Shown here: piece by piece, positions 11,609-22,773 of the stretch
How positions within the stretch are numbered: position 1 is the stretch's first letter
Layout of the letters: each line of letters begins with the position of its first letter
Origin: Chenopodium formosanum
Taxonomy: Eukaryota; Streptophyta; Magnoliopsida; Caryophyllales; Amaranthaceae
DNA length: 64,000 bases
Direction of reading: 5' to 3'
Assembly (NCBI GenBank): GCA_024500155.1
Contig: CM044867.1
Location: forward strand, 27,477,632-27,541,631
The notes under the pieces: generated by a model
Database searches by the model: none
Seen by the model: only the letters and a program-made list of their open reading frames with translations
Told to the model about the DNA's origin: nothing
Position numbers and translations under genes: made by a program

Positions 11609-11666
11609 TACATCACCCGATCTTCATCCAATTGAAAGCCCTATTGCATCCTCTAATCTTATTTGA

Positions 11667-12640
11667 GAACTAGAATATTTGAACTTGTGTTTTGAAACTT
11701 GGTTTGTAATTTGTTAAGTACACTCTTGGTTTGTAATTGATAATTAGGTACCAAACTTAGACTGTGTTTTATTTTGGACTATTTGTTAGGTTTGAAGCAC
11801 TAAGTGTTTGAACCTTTGCTCTTGTTTGTTTGAAAATCGAGGGTTTGAAAAATTTAGGTGGTTTGAAACTTTGAAAAATTAGGATGTTCATTTGTTCAGG
11901 TCATTTTCAGGTATAATAAGCATAGGTATGCAGCTCAAAAGTCAACATTCATTTTCAGTATGGTGGTTTAAGCATAGGTATGAAGCTCAAAAGTCAACAT
12001 TCATTTTGGATTAGTAAAACATATTGAAATTGTCTCCAATCGAATTTTTGGTTTGAACTTCAATGGATACAACGAAAGATTCCCTCCTTGGACTCTTCAT
12101 TCCGCTGCCAAAGCCATTCTGAAAACTGCAGCCTCGCTCAAGTGTGCAAGTACAAAACATGTACAAGTAACCACATCAAATTTAGTCATGTCAAATACTA
12201 TAGAATTGATTAGTAATACGTAGTAGGTTATAATGATAGCAAACTAAAGTTTGTTGAATTGACGTGAAGGCCTCATTAGTCATAACACTGACTGCACAAT
12301 GGTACTCAATCTGTTTTTTTTATAAGCTAGAGTTGGATTTGCACATCTGTCGAGATACAACTTTGATCATTAGTATTTTTAATTAGAGGTTAATAAAAAT
12401 TATGAAAAAATAAATTTATAAAAGTAGACATTATGAAAAATCCAACAACATATTATATAATCATATTTATATATTATATATTGGTAAAAAAAATTAAGTC
12501 AATGATGACATGAATAGTGGAAAATCCCAACTCTAGCTTATTATGATATGAATTTTCATAGTTAAGAGGATTTAATGTATCTATCTCGGCTTTGGATTTC
12601 ATCACTACAAGTCTACTAAAAAATCTTGGGTGGACCTGGT
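11667..12640. other. Intergenic region with a 52-bp-period direct repeat
   Basis: No supported gene. A 39-bp block starting TAAGCATAGGTATG occurs at 11,917-11,955 and again at 11,969-12,007 with one mismatch. The segment near 12,065-12,140 looks faintly coding but is short and unplaced. The remainder is AT-rich. Confidence 0.5.
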
Positions 12641-12650
12641 CTACAATAAA

Positions 12651-13052
12651 CTAGACCAAAAGTCTCACGTGCCAAAACCACCCCAAGCAAAACATGCCGA
12701 AATCTTCACAGCCCAGCCCACTAACCCCTAAACTCGTAAAACCCCAAACGAAAGAAAAAATGTAAAATTGGCTGCAACACCCTAAGGTATGGCTTAGGTG
12801 CACCGAGCACCCTAAACTTTGCGTAGTAGCCAAAACACCACCAACTATGGTGTTAGGTGCAACACGTGCCATAAATGAAAATTTCCGGCAGCTTATTTCA
12901 CCGGGAGGAGGTGAATTTTCATTCTCTAGAACAGTTATGTAGTCTTTCATCCACTTAGCAAGCAAATTTCTTTCTCCTACAACTTCATCATTGACGCCAT
13001 TAACAACTTCATCATCAGAGCTCGAATTTTTTCTCTCTCTCCTTCTAATCAA
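12651..13052 (-). other. 133-codon ORF of unknown origin (unit 1)
   Basis: It opens with a basic/acidic stretch (MIRRRERKNSSSDDEVV) and a plausible helix (LLAKWMKDYITVLENEN). The second half is cysteine- and aromatic-rich and reads like translated non-coding DNA. I recognise no family. The same frame is open in unit 2 only because the duplication is recent. It may be a decayed gene or transposon piece. Confidence 0.2.
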
Positions 13053-14452
13053 TTCTAGGGTTCATAATTTCTCCATAATCAATCAATTTCTGCAAAAATT
13101 GCTAATTCTTATAAACAATTAATTGAAATTGATCTAAATCGAAATATATAGGACACTATAGAAAACTTCGATATTAACGTCATCAATTTCAATCTGAACG
13201 AGAAGCTCAAATTGAAAGCAACTATGAAGGTAAGAATTATAAAAATTACTAATCATCTATTTGATTTTGATTCAATTGTGCAAATTAATTGATCATTGTT
13301 TGATTTGTCAAATATATAAAACTTGTATCATAATCCCATTCAATTCGAACTTGAACAAGAAGATGAAGCTTTTGAAGATGTAGAACAAGCTATTATTGAA
13401 GCTAAGGATGAGAATGAAGTTCAGGAGGATAATCAACATGTAATGCAAGCTCAAGGTATTATGCGATATATATGCAATTGATTTTAGAATTTGATAATGT
13501 GAATTAAGCGATTATGCAATTGCAATTGTTTGTTTGGAAAATTAAATTAGGCATTTAGGTATTAATTCGTATTATTGTAACCAGTTGTACGTGATTTATG
13601 TTGATTGAAAATTAAATAGGTTTACAGTAGTTAGAGACATGCAAAGCCAGTTTTAAGTAATATAGTTGCCTTTAACGATAGTTTAGTGATCTATTTTAAA
13701 CCGTTTTTTTAAATAGATCATATGTTAATTGTTACTTATTCTTTAGTGATAGTTGCCTGAATGTTCTTTAGTCAAAATAGCATCAAAAGGGAAATACTAC
13801 ATTGTAGTGCTTCCATCTGATACATAATTTTATAAGAATCAAACACTAAGGAGGTATGACCAAAATTTACTTGTATTCATAGCAGTTGCATCACTAGCTT
13901 AGAAATATACACAGGTTTCATTTCCTAGAGTTTTTCTAACCATCAATTACAGCTTACAAACCAACTTTAACAATCACAGGATAATATTAGATCACTATCC
14001 TCAAGTAAGTTTTAAAATAGATCATACGTTAATTGCTATATGAGGGATGACAAGGAAGTGTTAATTGTTTACAAGTTGGTGCGTAAAGAAGGTGTTAGAT
14101 TGAAATGTATAAATAAGAATATGTTAGGGTATATAATTCAAGATGAGTATAAGGAGGAGGTGGTTGTTACATGGGAATGTCTGCAATGTCACGTTTCTTA
14201 TTTTGTCTTATGAAGACTTCAGTCTTCTTCATGTTTGCATTTATATCAGTCTTCTTCCTGGTCTTGTCTATAACTTGATATAGCATAAATACATAGTACT
14301 TACATGATGGTTAGTGCTTTTCTGACGTGCATGCTGTATTTTAGACTTTAGATTGCAATTACCTACAATTTGACCTATATAAATGATAATTATGGATGGT
14401 GCAAATAACAATGAAGAGATTAGTGGTTGGTTAGTAGGAGAAACTCAATCAA
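13053..14452 (+). other. Intergenic region with decayed coding-looking segments
   Basis: Three plus-strand pieces look protein-derived. The first (13,347-13,455) is an acidic exon-like piece containing FELEQEDEAFEDVEQ. The second (14,041-14,214) is a 57-codon open piece containing VLIVYKLVRKEGVRLKCI. The third (14,393-14,452) is a short start-like piece MDGANNNEEISGWLVGETQ that runs straight into the retroelement LTR. They are in different reading contexts with no clear splice structure. A decayed transposase or gene is possible; no family is recognised. Confidence 0.3.
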
Positions 14453-15512
14453 TGACAGGCTAAAGTCGTATCACCTAATCAAAAGTAATTCCTAAAACCA
14501 CTAACTATAATAGATAGGGAAGTAGGGTCGAATGCACAGGGAAATAATGTTCTTTTATTCCTAATAAATTATTATAATCTAAATTATCAAGAAACGAGTA
14601 TTTTTGTGAGAAATATACTACAATAATAATTAAACTAAGGGAAATAAGCAATAATAAAAAGACCTAGGGTCATATGTTCACCAATAAATAATATTCCGGG
14701 ATAAACATAACAACCAATTATCAATGCATAAATTAACCAGATTATAAAGGGCTTTCGCTACATATTATAATCACAGAATTAACTTAGCGATATTAAATCG
14801 CATCTCTCGAATCTTGATTTAACCATTTATAAATTAACCTGTCTATTGAAACTAAGCCTTAATATCAACTCTCATCTGTCGAATCTCGAATCAAAGTAAC
14901 TCATACAATTAAACCTGCGCAAATGTAATTGCATAGCATTATAACAATCAATAGGAAATTAACCCAAAATATTAACAATCAATAACAATAAATCATCCCT
15001 TCATAATGTTCATGGATCCTCAAGAACCCTAGAAATAAACTACTCGTGCATAATTAAAACTAAACTAATCAAAGCAATTAAATTAAACATAATTAAAACA
15101 ATAATAATAAAACTAAAACAAAACAATAATAATTAATAATAAAGCAAAATATTAAAGACTTAAAAGAATGAAAACTAAAAAGAAATAAACTAATGGAAAC
15201 TAAACTAAAGCATAAAAGAATGAAAACCAAGGAAATAGTTCCGTAAAATTGTAACAAACTAAAATCAAATAAAACTAAAACTAGTTTCTAAAAGTTTAAT
15301 CAAGAAAATCTTTAACTAAAGACAAGTTACGGAAAATATAAAACTAAGACTAAAGCAGTACAATAATCAGCTAACCTTCTAAGCTAAACTTAGTCCTCAA
15401 ATATACTTCATAGTTGCGTGAATTGGAATAAGGTCAATAAATGTCGGAAATCGACATTAAGTTGAACAGCTGGAGTAAGGCCTAAGGATAAAGGCGCGTC
15501 CAGCTGTAGTAC
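14453..15512 (-). repeat. TRG LTR, left part, interrupted by a DNA transposon (E3, unit 1)
   Basis: It starts TGACAGGCTAAAGTCG like the LTR at 2893, but on the left it has ordinary DNA instead of a primer site. This is therefore a true outer end of an insertion. It contains an A-rich stretch near 15,254-15,345 that is missing from the 2893 LTR. It breaks at 15,512 and resumes at 18,908. Confidence 0.85.
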
Positions 15513-18500
15513 GAATTATCTATCCCTACACCCTAGAACCCTAGAGTAGGGAACTCTACCTACACCCCCACTCAAAACAACACGCTTCATACTGCTCGGC
15601 GCTCGCATATCAGTTTCCTTGCTATTTCCCCACATTCTCTCTCTTCAAAAAATAAAAGTGCTCTATATTACTCTTAGAAATTGCCTATATTCATTTTGTC
15701 CTTCACCAGATCTTCATTGTCTATGCAAGATTGTTATTAAGCTAAGGTACCAAATTCTCTCTTGTTTTTCAATTTGATTTCTTATTTTGTGAATTGTTGT
15801 TGAATGAAAGTGAAGGTTTGAAGTAATTTGATATGATTGTTCGATGACTATTTGGATTATCCTATTTTTTTTTTCCCAATTTGATTGTTGAATAACAATT
15901 TAGATCGTCGTCATTCAAACAAAAATTCATCGTAAGGTATACACGGTATCACACTCTCTATCTCATTGATTTTTTTGTTGAATTTTGCCATTTCACCAGA
16001 AAACTCTAGCCATCAAATTATGGTGTATATCAAATTATTGTGGTTTCCTATTATTATAGTTAAATTATGTATGATATACTCTATTTTGTGTTAAATTAAT
16101 TTGTGGTGAGTTATTAAATTATGAAAGTGTTCGACACAAAAAATTAGAAACATATTTTACTTGTAATAATTTTCTGGATAATTTGATCAAAACTCGTTGG
16201 GATTGAAATGTAAATTTAGTTTATTGTGGGAATTTTTTTTTCTAATGAATGTTCATTTTCGTTTTGAATTTAATTTGTAAAAAATAACATATGATCATTC
16301 ATAAAATGAATAATGTTCATATACTTATTGTTGATTCAAAAATGAGATTAATGAATGTTTAATAATTTAAAATTGATTGTCAAATAATCATTCAAATGTT
16401 CATATTAAAAAAACGTAATGTTCATTTATTCCTAATAATATGTTTATTTTGAACATATGTACTCCCTCCGTCCCAATATATAGTTCCTGTTTGTATTTTT
16501 TCACGCTATTTAAGAAATGGGAGGAAAAGGTGGATGAAGTATATTAAAAGTGGAAAAGGCTAGACAAAAGTACAAGACAGGTGAATAATTTAAGGAGAAA
16601 AAGTGAAAAATACAATTATAGACAAAAGTTAGAGAGAAAAAGTGGAAAAAAGTACAAGGCAAGTGGATAATTTAAGAGTGAATTAGGAAGTTCAATGAAT
16701 AAAGTTATAAAAAACGAGGGTATAATGATTTTTACATACTATCCAAAAATAAAAACAGGAACATCATTTTAGGTCTCCAAAATAGGAAAACAGGAACTAT
16801 AATATGGGACGGAGGGAGTACTAATATTTGCAAAACCATAACATTGCGTACTTGTAGACAACCCTTATATAAGGTATTTACTATGGACTTGTTGAGTGTG
16901 TGTATCCAATACCCAAATCAAAAATGGATTTGTAAAATGAAGAAAAATAATATAAGTATATAATTGTACATAATCATACCTCTTTATGTTCATTTATATG
17001 TTATTGAATGTTCTATGCCATATTTTATCACTTTTATATTATTAAAATTTAGACACTTATTTTTTTTCCAATAATAAACCATTTATCTTTATAATATATA
17101 TTGGTTTTTTGGATATACAGGAAAATCAAATCAGGAAGCTGCAAATGGAATACACGCCTCAAGTAATGCTTTTTGAATGAAATGTATTGAAAAAAAATGA
17201 AGGGCAGCGAGAAGGTTGATAAATGAGTTAAAATATAAGCAATTTCTTTTTTCTTTAAATAGAATATTGTTTTAACATATTTGATGTATAAACAAGTTAT
17301 ATATTTTGTATGTCGTATTTCATACAATAGTAGTATTGTTTGCTAGATATTATTATAAAAATGTGAAAACAGATTATTTTTTTTTTGTTGTGCAAACTAT
17401 AGTAGAATGAACATGTTCAATATCCTCGTCAAAAAAAAATAAATAAAAAAAAAAAAAGAGAACATGTTCATTATCATATCAGTACTAGTAATTCATTAAA
17501 TTCTCAACACTATATCATCTCTTTAACTATATGTTTATGACCATATCATTAAATGTTCATGAACAATATAATAACATAAAAAAAGTATTCTCTACTACCA
17601 TGATCATTTAAACAGTTCACAATGATCACAATAAGTTATGCTTGTATATCTTAAATCCCTAGAGTAAAATGGGTAAAGTAGACTAGTAGAGATATCCTTA
17701 TACTCTATATAAAATCATCAGTAACATATTAAAACTCCATCCTTCCATAGTACACATATATGCTTACTAACTTTTCAAAAAATTAATAAATTTTATTATA
17801 TGTAAATGTTCATTTTCATATTGATAATTGTCCATTTTCATTATGATTCATGATCATTTCATATTGAACAAGTAAATGCATAATTTTAAATGAACATATA
17901 CATATACTTAAATGCTCATTTTGATACTAAAACACCTATTATATCATGAAGTAGTTATTTTTTTCTATACATTTATATTGTAATAATGAACATTAAAATA
18001 ATACATATTCATATTCACATATAGTTTTAAATATTTTTATAATTGACATATCTTAAATTCTTTATGTTATTGACTTTTAGATATGTAGTACTTATTTTTC
18101 AATAATATCCTTAAAAAATTGTTTGATTTATTGATCAAATAATTAAATTGTGACATGTTATCCGCAATAGGTTAATTTTAATGCTCCATAATTAAATGTT
18201 CAGTTATAAAATAATAAATGTTCATTTACAATCAATAAAAAAAATTGTTTATTTACAACCATTAAAAAATGTTCATTTTAAAAATATTATATGTTCAATT
18301 ATAAATGTTTACCAACAATTTCCCCTGTTCGATTTTCTAGCCCGCTACGCCATCCCAAATTAACTCAAGCCGTCGTTCCTCCATGACAAACGATCCATGG
18401 TGGTGGTGATGGGATAGAATATCAACTCCTATATATTTCCCGCCGCTACTCCATATAATGGAAGATACATCTACCACCACCATAACCATGACTACTACAA

Positions 18501-18898
18501 TTGTTGCCCAGAAGCACAACTGCTACTGCCATTAAATTTAATTTCAATGATCCGAGATTCCTTATCGGAATCGAGTGTTTTTAAGTGATTAGTCTTGTGA
18601 TTTAACTGGATTTTATAAAACGGCGGTTACACAAACGAGGCGAGAATTATAATGTCGTTGGGGAAGGAGATAATGGCGGTGAGATCGCTGAAAATGGATT
18701 TCTCTAGAGTTAATAAAGACGGATACTGTATACTGTATAATTCGGAGGTAAGATGCGGTGAATGGTGATAGCTGCTATAATTTGGGATGGGAGGGGGAAG
18801 GGTGTGGGGAGATGTAGTGGGGAGAGGTATAGGATGATGCAGTGGGGAAGGGGTGTAGGGAGTTCTACCTACACTAAGGTGTAGGTAAAAATTTGTAG
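15513..18898. mobile_element. 3.4-kb non-autonomous DNA transposon, Mutator-like by target duplication (unit 1)
   Basis: It splits a TRG LTR. The 9-bp CTGTAGTAC at 15,504-15,512 and CCGTAGTAC at 18,899-18,907 flank it with one mismatch. The empty site CTGTAGTAC is seen in the LTR at about 3857. The ends carry related but imperfect inverted text (left ACTCTACCTACACCCCC, right on the minus strand AACTCCCTACACCCC). There is no long terminal inverted repeat and no transposase. The interior is very AT-rich and has ten or more copies of ATGTTCATTT in both orientations. Size and target duplication suggest a MULE, but the class is not proven. Confidence 0.65.
16462..16818. mobile_element. Stowaway MITE nested in the DNA transposon (357 bp, unit 1)
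   Basis: It has near-perfect terminal inverted repeats of about 25 bp, beginning CTCCCTCCGTCCCA, and TA target duplications at 16,460-16,461 and 16,819-16,820. This is the canonical Tc1/mariner-type Stowaway structure. It has no coding capacity. Confidence 0.92.
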
Positions 18899-18907
18899 CC
18901 GTAGTAC

Positions 18908-19247
18908 TCATCATGCGATCGGGCCAAGTTGCTTGGAGTAAACTCGCGGCCTAGATCTTTAACGTGAACGTGATTGGGCCTCTAACTTTAGCCCAATTCT
19001 TCTTCCTTGGTTGGTCTGTGTTAGTAACTTGGAATGTTGAACCTCCTCACGTATGACTCTAATATTTTTTTAGTGGCTAGTAACCTCGGGAATTGTCATA
19101 ATTCTGCAAATTCCTGCAAAATAATACCAACTCTACAAAAACACTAGAAAACGTATATTAGTAATAAAAATAGCTCCGCAGAGCTCAAATAAGCACAATT
19201 ATGACCACGGGACGGGGAGTAAAAATACATATAAAATAGACTCATCA
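18908..19247 (-). repeat. TRG LTR, right part (E3, unit 1)
   Basis: It continues the LTR interrupted at 15,512 and ends ACTCATCA next to the polypurine tract. It aligns with 3866-4204. With the left part it makes an LTR of about 1.40 kb, about 90 bp longer than the 2893 LTR because of the extra A-rich block. Confidence 0.85.
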
Positions 19248-22036
19248 AACTCCCCCAAGCTAAACCTTTGCTTGTCCCTAAGCAAAGCAATGAATAAATA
19301 AATCAATATTTCACACCAAATACATTCAAACCAATAAATACGATTCAACGCAATTCCGATAAATATATTAAAGTCAATCACTCAAATCCATTCAATTACC
19401 AATCTTCCCTAACAATTGTCAAGTAGAGCAAACCACAAGAGCATATAGAATTCAAGACTAGTGCTCACACACTCAACTCTCATTTATGTGGCGAGTAAAA
19501 GATGTACTCGATCGCTCCCCAACCAACCCTTTAAATGTGAACAATGCCCTCCCAACTCACACACTCGTGTGTTTAAAAAGACATACACTCAACCTAGTAG
19601 TCGACTCGGAATATGTCAAATCATTATTTGCATTGATAAACAACTAATTTCACATTCATACAACTCTATGAACAAAGGTCGGAAGGTCTTCAAAGCTTGT
19701 AATGTAAAGCTTGGGTAAAGGGTAGGATAAATTTGGGAAAAAGTGAGAGTAAAGCCATGCTTAAGGGAGCCAAATCCTAACAAATAAAACCAAGGTCAAA
19801 AATAAATAATGACCATAAATCTCCAACTCAACTCTACAAAAATTCACCAAACAACCAATCCAATATTAACAATATTTTCAACACTTACAATAAATCACTC
19901 ATACAAATATGATATTATGGAACTTGAGTGAACAAACAAAATTTGAACTCTTTTTTTTTTTTTTTTTTTTTTTTTGAGTAACCTTCAATTAGAATACTTG
20001 AATATTGAAACAATTTTTTTCTTTTGCTCCTTTTTTTCTTTTTATCTCACATTGGAATTTTTTCAACTTTGAACAACAATTTTCATTTTTTTCCAATTAA
20101 CATACAAGAGCAAATAACTTATCATATCCACCCAAATTGTGAAAATTATGTGCACACTATAACTCCCTCACCTCACTAACTAATAGCTCCCCCAAGCTAA
20201 GCTTGGGACTAGTAACCAATGGGGCAAAATTAAGCTTGTAATGTGGCTAAATAAACAATAAAAGATTAAGGAAACAACATGGGTAGCAAGAAGGGAACAA
20301 ATGTATCTAATATCATCTGAAGGCTACCTAAAAGAACAAATGCCTTCGTCCTCCTCAATGTGCATAATAATGAGTCATACAAACATTACTCAAAGTTAAA
20401 AACCAATACTCAACTTCATTGACATACCAGGAACTAACACACATTCCTCAACAATCAACTAGTCAAGCACTATATTCACAAGTAGTTTGGCAAAATTGAC
20501 GCATATTTAGGTTTCAAGGCAATCAAACATACAATCATGATCAACTAATCCACAATATTTATCATCAATAACCAAGAATCAAAACAATTCCAAAAACTTT
20601 AATCAAGGGGCACAGGGAAGCATGATTCATAATTCATTGGAACGTATTTTTGAATTTTTTTTATTTTTTGAAAGCAATAAATCTAACCTAGGAAAACAAT
20701 AAAATCTAGACTAATAAAGAAATAAAAACTAGACTAAGAAAGCAATAAAACTAAACTAAGCACACCAAAGAAAATAAAAAAAGAAGGGAAAGAAAGAGTG
20801 CCTATATATGTACAAGAAATCCCCCCCAAGCTAAATCAGACAATGTTCCCTTTGGCTTAAAGGGAATTTAGTAACCCAAGTGACTACCCCACATCATCAA
20901 ACTCGTAACCACCACCATCCCAAGCATTGCAATGCATCACCTTAGTACAATTTTGAGCAAGAAAGGAACAAAGTGTTAGTAGGAAGAGAGGCAAAAACAA
21001 GTCATGTTCACTATTTTGCTCATAACTTTTTTTATGCAAATGATAATTCAATGGTTCTAATTTCATTGGAAAGTAGACTTGAAGAGATTTCCAACGATTG
21101 GTCACACGCAAAGTTTCGTTAAGAAACGCAAAAGTTATGGCGTTTTGAAGTTGGCCATATTTGCTGACGCGCTCTCGCGCCCGACCGGGCGAGCTTAGCC
21201 CGACCGAGCCCGTCTCCAAGGTACGATCAGGTGGTTTCTTGATACTCGTTGCACGAGATTCCTTTTTGGCCTTGATTTTTCTTCGTATTTTTGCTTGATT
21301 GAGCAAATGCCACCCGATCGGGTTGGACTTTCACTACGGGCTCGATTTTCGCAACTTGCTCATTTTTCCTCTAGATTAAAAGTAATATTATCATCCCCTA
21401 CACATAATGTAAGAAAATAATTGGAATTTGTAAATCTTTCTCAATATCAACAATAACAAAATCAACACGTATATAAAATTTACCTACTCTAAAAAGAACA
21501 TCCTCTAAAACACCTAAAGGGTATTTAACAGAACGATCGGCCATTTGTAGAGTAATATTGGTAGCTTTTAATTTACCCATAATTAATTTAGAGTTCACAG
21601 ATAATGGAAAAACACGTACACTAGCACCCAAATCACATAAAGCTTTATCAATTATCACATTACCAATATGACAAGGAATAGAAAAACTACCCAGATCTTT
21701 TAGTTTAGGTGGAGATTTATTTTGTAATATACCACTACATTCTGCAGTAAAAGCAACTGTCTTTACCTCACTAATAGATCTTTTTCTAGTCAAAATTTCT
21801 TTTATAAATTTAGAATATGCTGGAACTTGAGTAATTAATTCTGTGAAAGGAATTGTTACCTGCAAATTTTTGACAATCTCCAGAAACTTACCAAATTGCT
21901 TATCCAACTTACTCTTTAAATGTCTATTAGGGAATGGAAGTTTGATAGCAAGACTGCACATCTCCGATCTTATCTTGAGTTGTACCCTACAATTTATTAT
22001 CAGAAGAGTTAGTTTTACCCTAGGGCCCTGCAGGGC
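19248..22036 (-). mobile_element. TRG internal region, truncated (E3, unit 1)
   Basis: It starts at the polypurine tract (AACTCCCCCAAGC on plus). It includes a poly-T run at about 19,951-19,975 and the non-coding tail, and ends in the gag-protease linker at GGCCCTGCAGGGCTAGTA. About 240 bp corresponding to 372-590 of E1 are deleted near 21,367. At 22,036 it fuses directly to an LTR fragment of another copy, across a shared TAGTA. Confidence 0.8.
21398..22036 (-). pseudogene. TRG protease fragment (E3, unit 1)
   Basis: 187 codons cover the protease region with DLGAS and the same deletion after PII as the other copies. The upstream gag is lost at the fusion with an LTR fragment. Several substitutions separate it from the E1 and E2 versions, so it is a separate, older family member. 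Confidence 0.8.
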
Positions 22037-22773
22037 TAGTAGTACTCTTCATCCGATCGGGCCCAGTTGGTTGGAGTAAACTCGCGACCTAGATCTTTAG
22101 CGTGAACGTGATTGGGCCTCTAACTTTAGCCCAATTCTTCTTCCTTGGTTGGTCTGTGTTAGTAACTTGGAATATTGAACCTCCTCACGTATGACTCTAA
22201 TATCTTTGTAGTGGCTAATAACCTCGGGAATTGTCATAATTCTGCAAATTCCTGCAAAATAATACCAACTCTACAAAAACACTAGAAAACGTATATTAGT
22301 AATAAAAATAGCTCCGCAGAGCTCAAATAAGCATAATTATGACCACGGGACGGGGAATAAAAATACATATAAAATAGAGTCATCAAACTCCCCCAAGCTA
22401 AACCTTTGCTTGTCCCTAAGCAAAGCAATGAATAAATAAATCAATATTTCACCCCAAATACATTCAAACCAATAAATACGATTCAAGGCAATTCCGATAA
22501 ATATATTAAAGTCAATCACTCAAATCCATTCAATTACCAATCTTCCCTAACAATTGTCAAGTAGAGCAAACCACAAGAGCATATAGAATTCAAGACTAGT
22601 GCTCACACACTCAACTCTCATTTATGTGGCGAGTAAAAGATGTACTCGATCGCTCCCCAACCAACCCTTTAAATGTGAACAATGCCCTCCCAACTCACAC
22701 ACTCGTGTGTTTAAAAAGACATATACTCAACCTAGTAGTCGACTCGGAATATGTCAAATCATTATTTGCATTG
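22037..22773 (-). mobile_element. TRG fragment: partial LTR (22,037-22,385) plus 3' internal end (E4, unit 1)
   Basis: The first 349 bp match the outer part of the LTR (from GTAGTACTCTTCATCC to CATCA). The polypurine tract and about 390 bp of internal sequence follow. At 22,773/22,774 it stops abruptly inside GCATTG and a Tat-like gag begins. In element orientation E4 runs into E3, another truncated tandem chain. Confidence 0.8.

Larger units (their letters stand above)
10766..11666 (+). other. Candidate alternative last exon of PEX7, interrupted by an hAT MITE
   Basis: After the acceptor TTTTGTAG (to 10,765), the sequence ACTCTATGGATCC continues the PEX7 frame from the donor at 9084/9085. 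About 29 codons are open up to the MITE at 10,853. Beyond the MITE and its duplicated target, the original frame resumes and ends at TGA 11,664-11,666. Before insertion this would have been an exon of about 45 codons. With the MITE present the frame runs into its poly-A tract. The splice signals and open frame are seen; its use as an exon is inference. Confidence 0.4.

Noticed and set aside
15513..18898. CRISPR-like array from the recurring ATGTTCATTT motif
   Set aside because: Spacing is irregular, both orientations occur, and the setting is a plant nuclear transposon.
18627..18914. 95-codon Pro/His-rich frame at the end of the DNA transposon (and 54,698)
   Set aside because: Low-complexity translation of the purine-rich subterminal region; no family.
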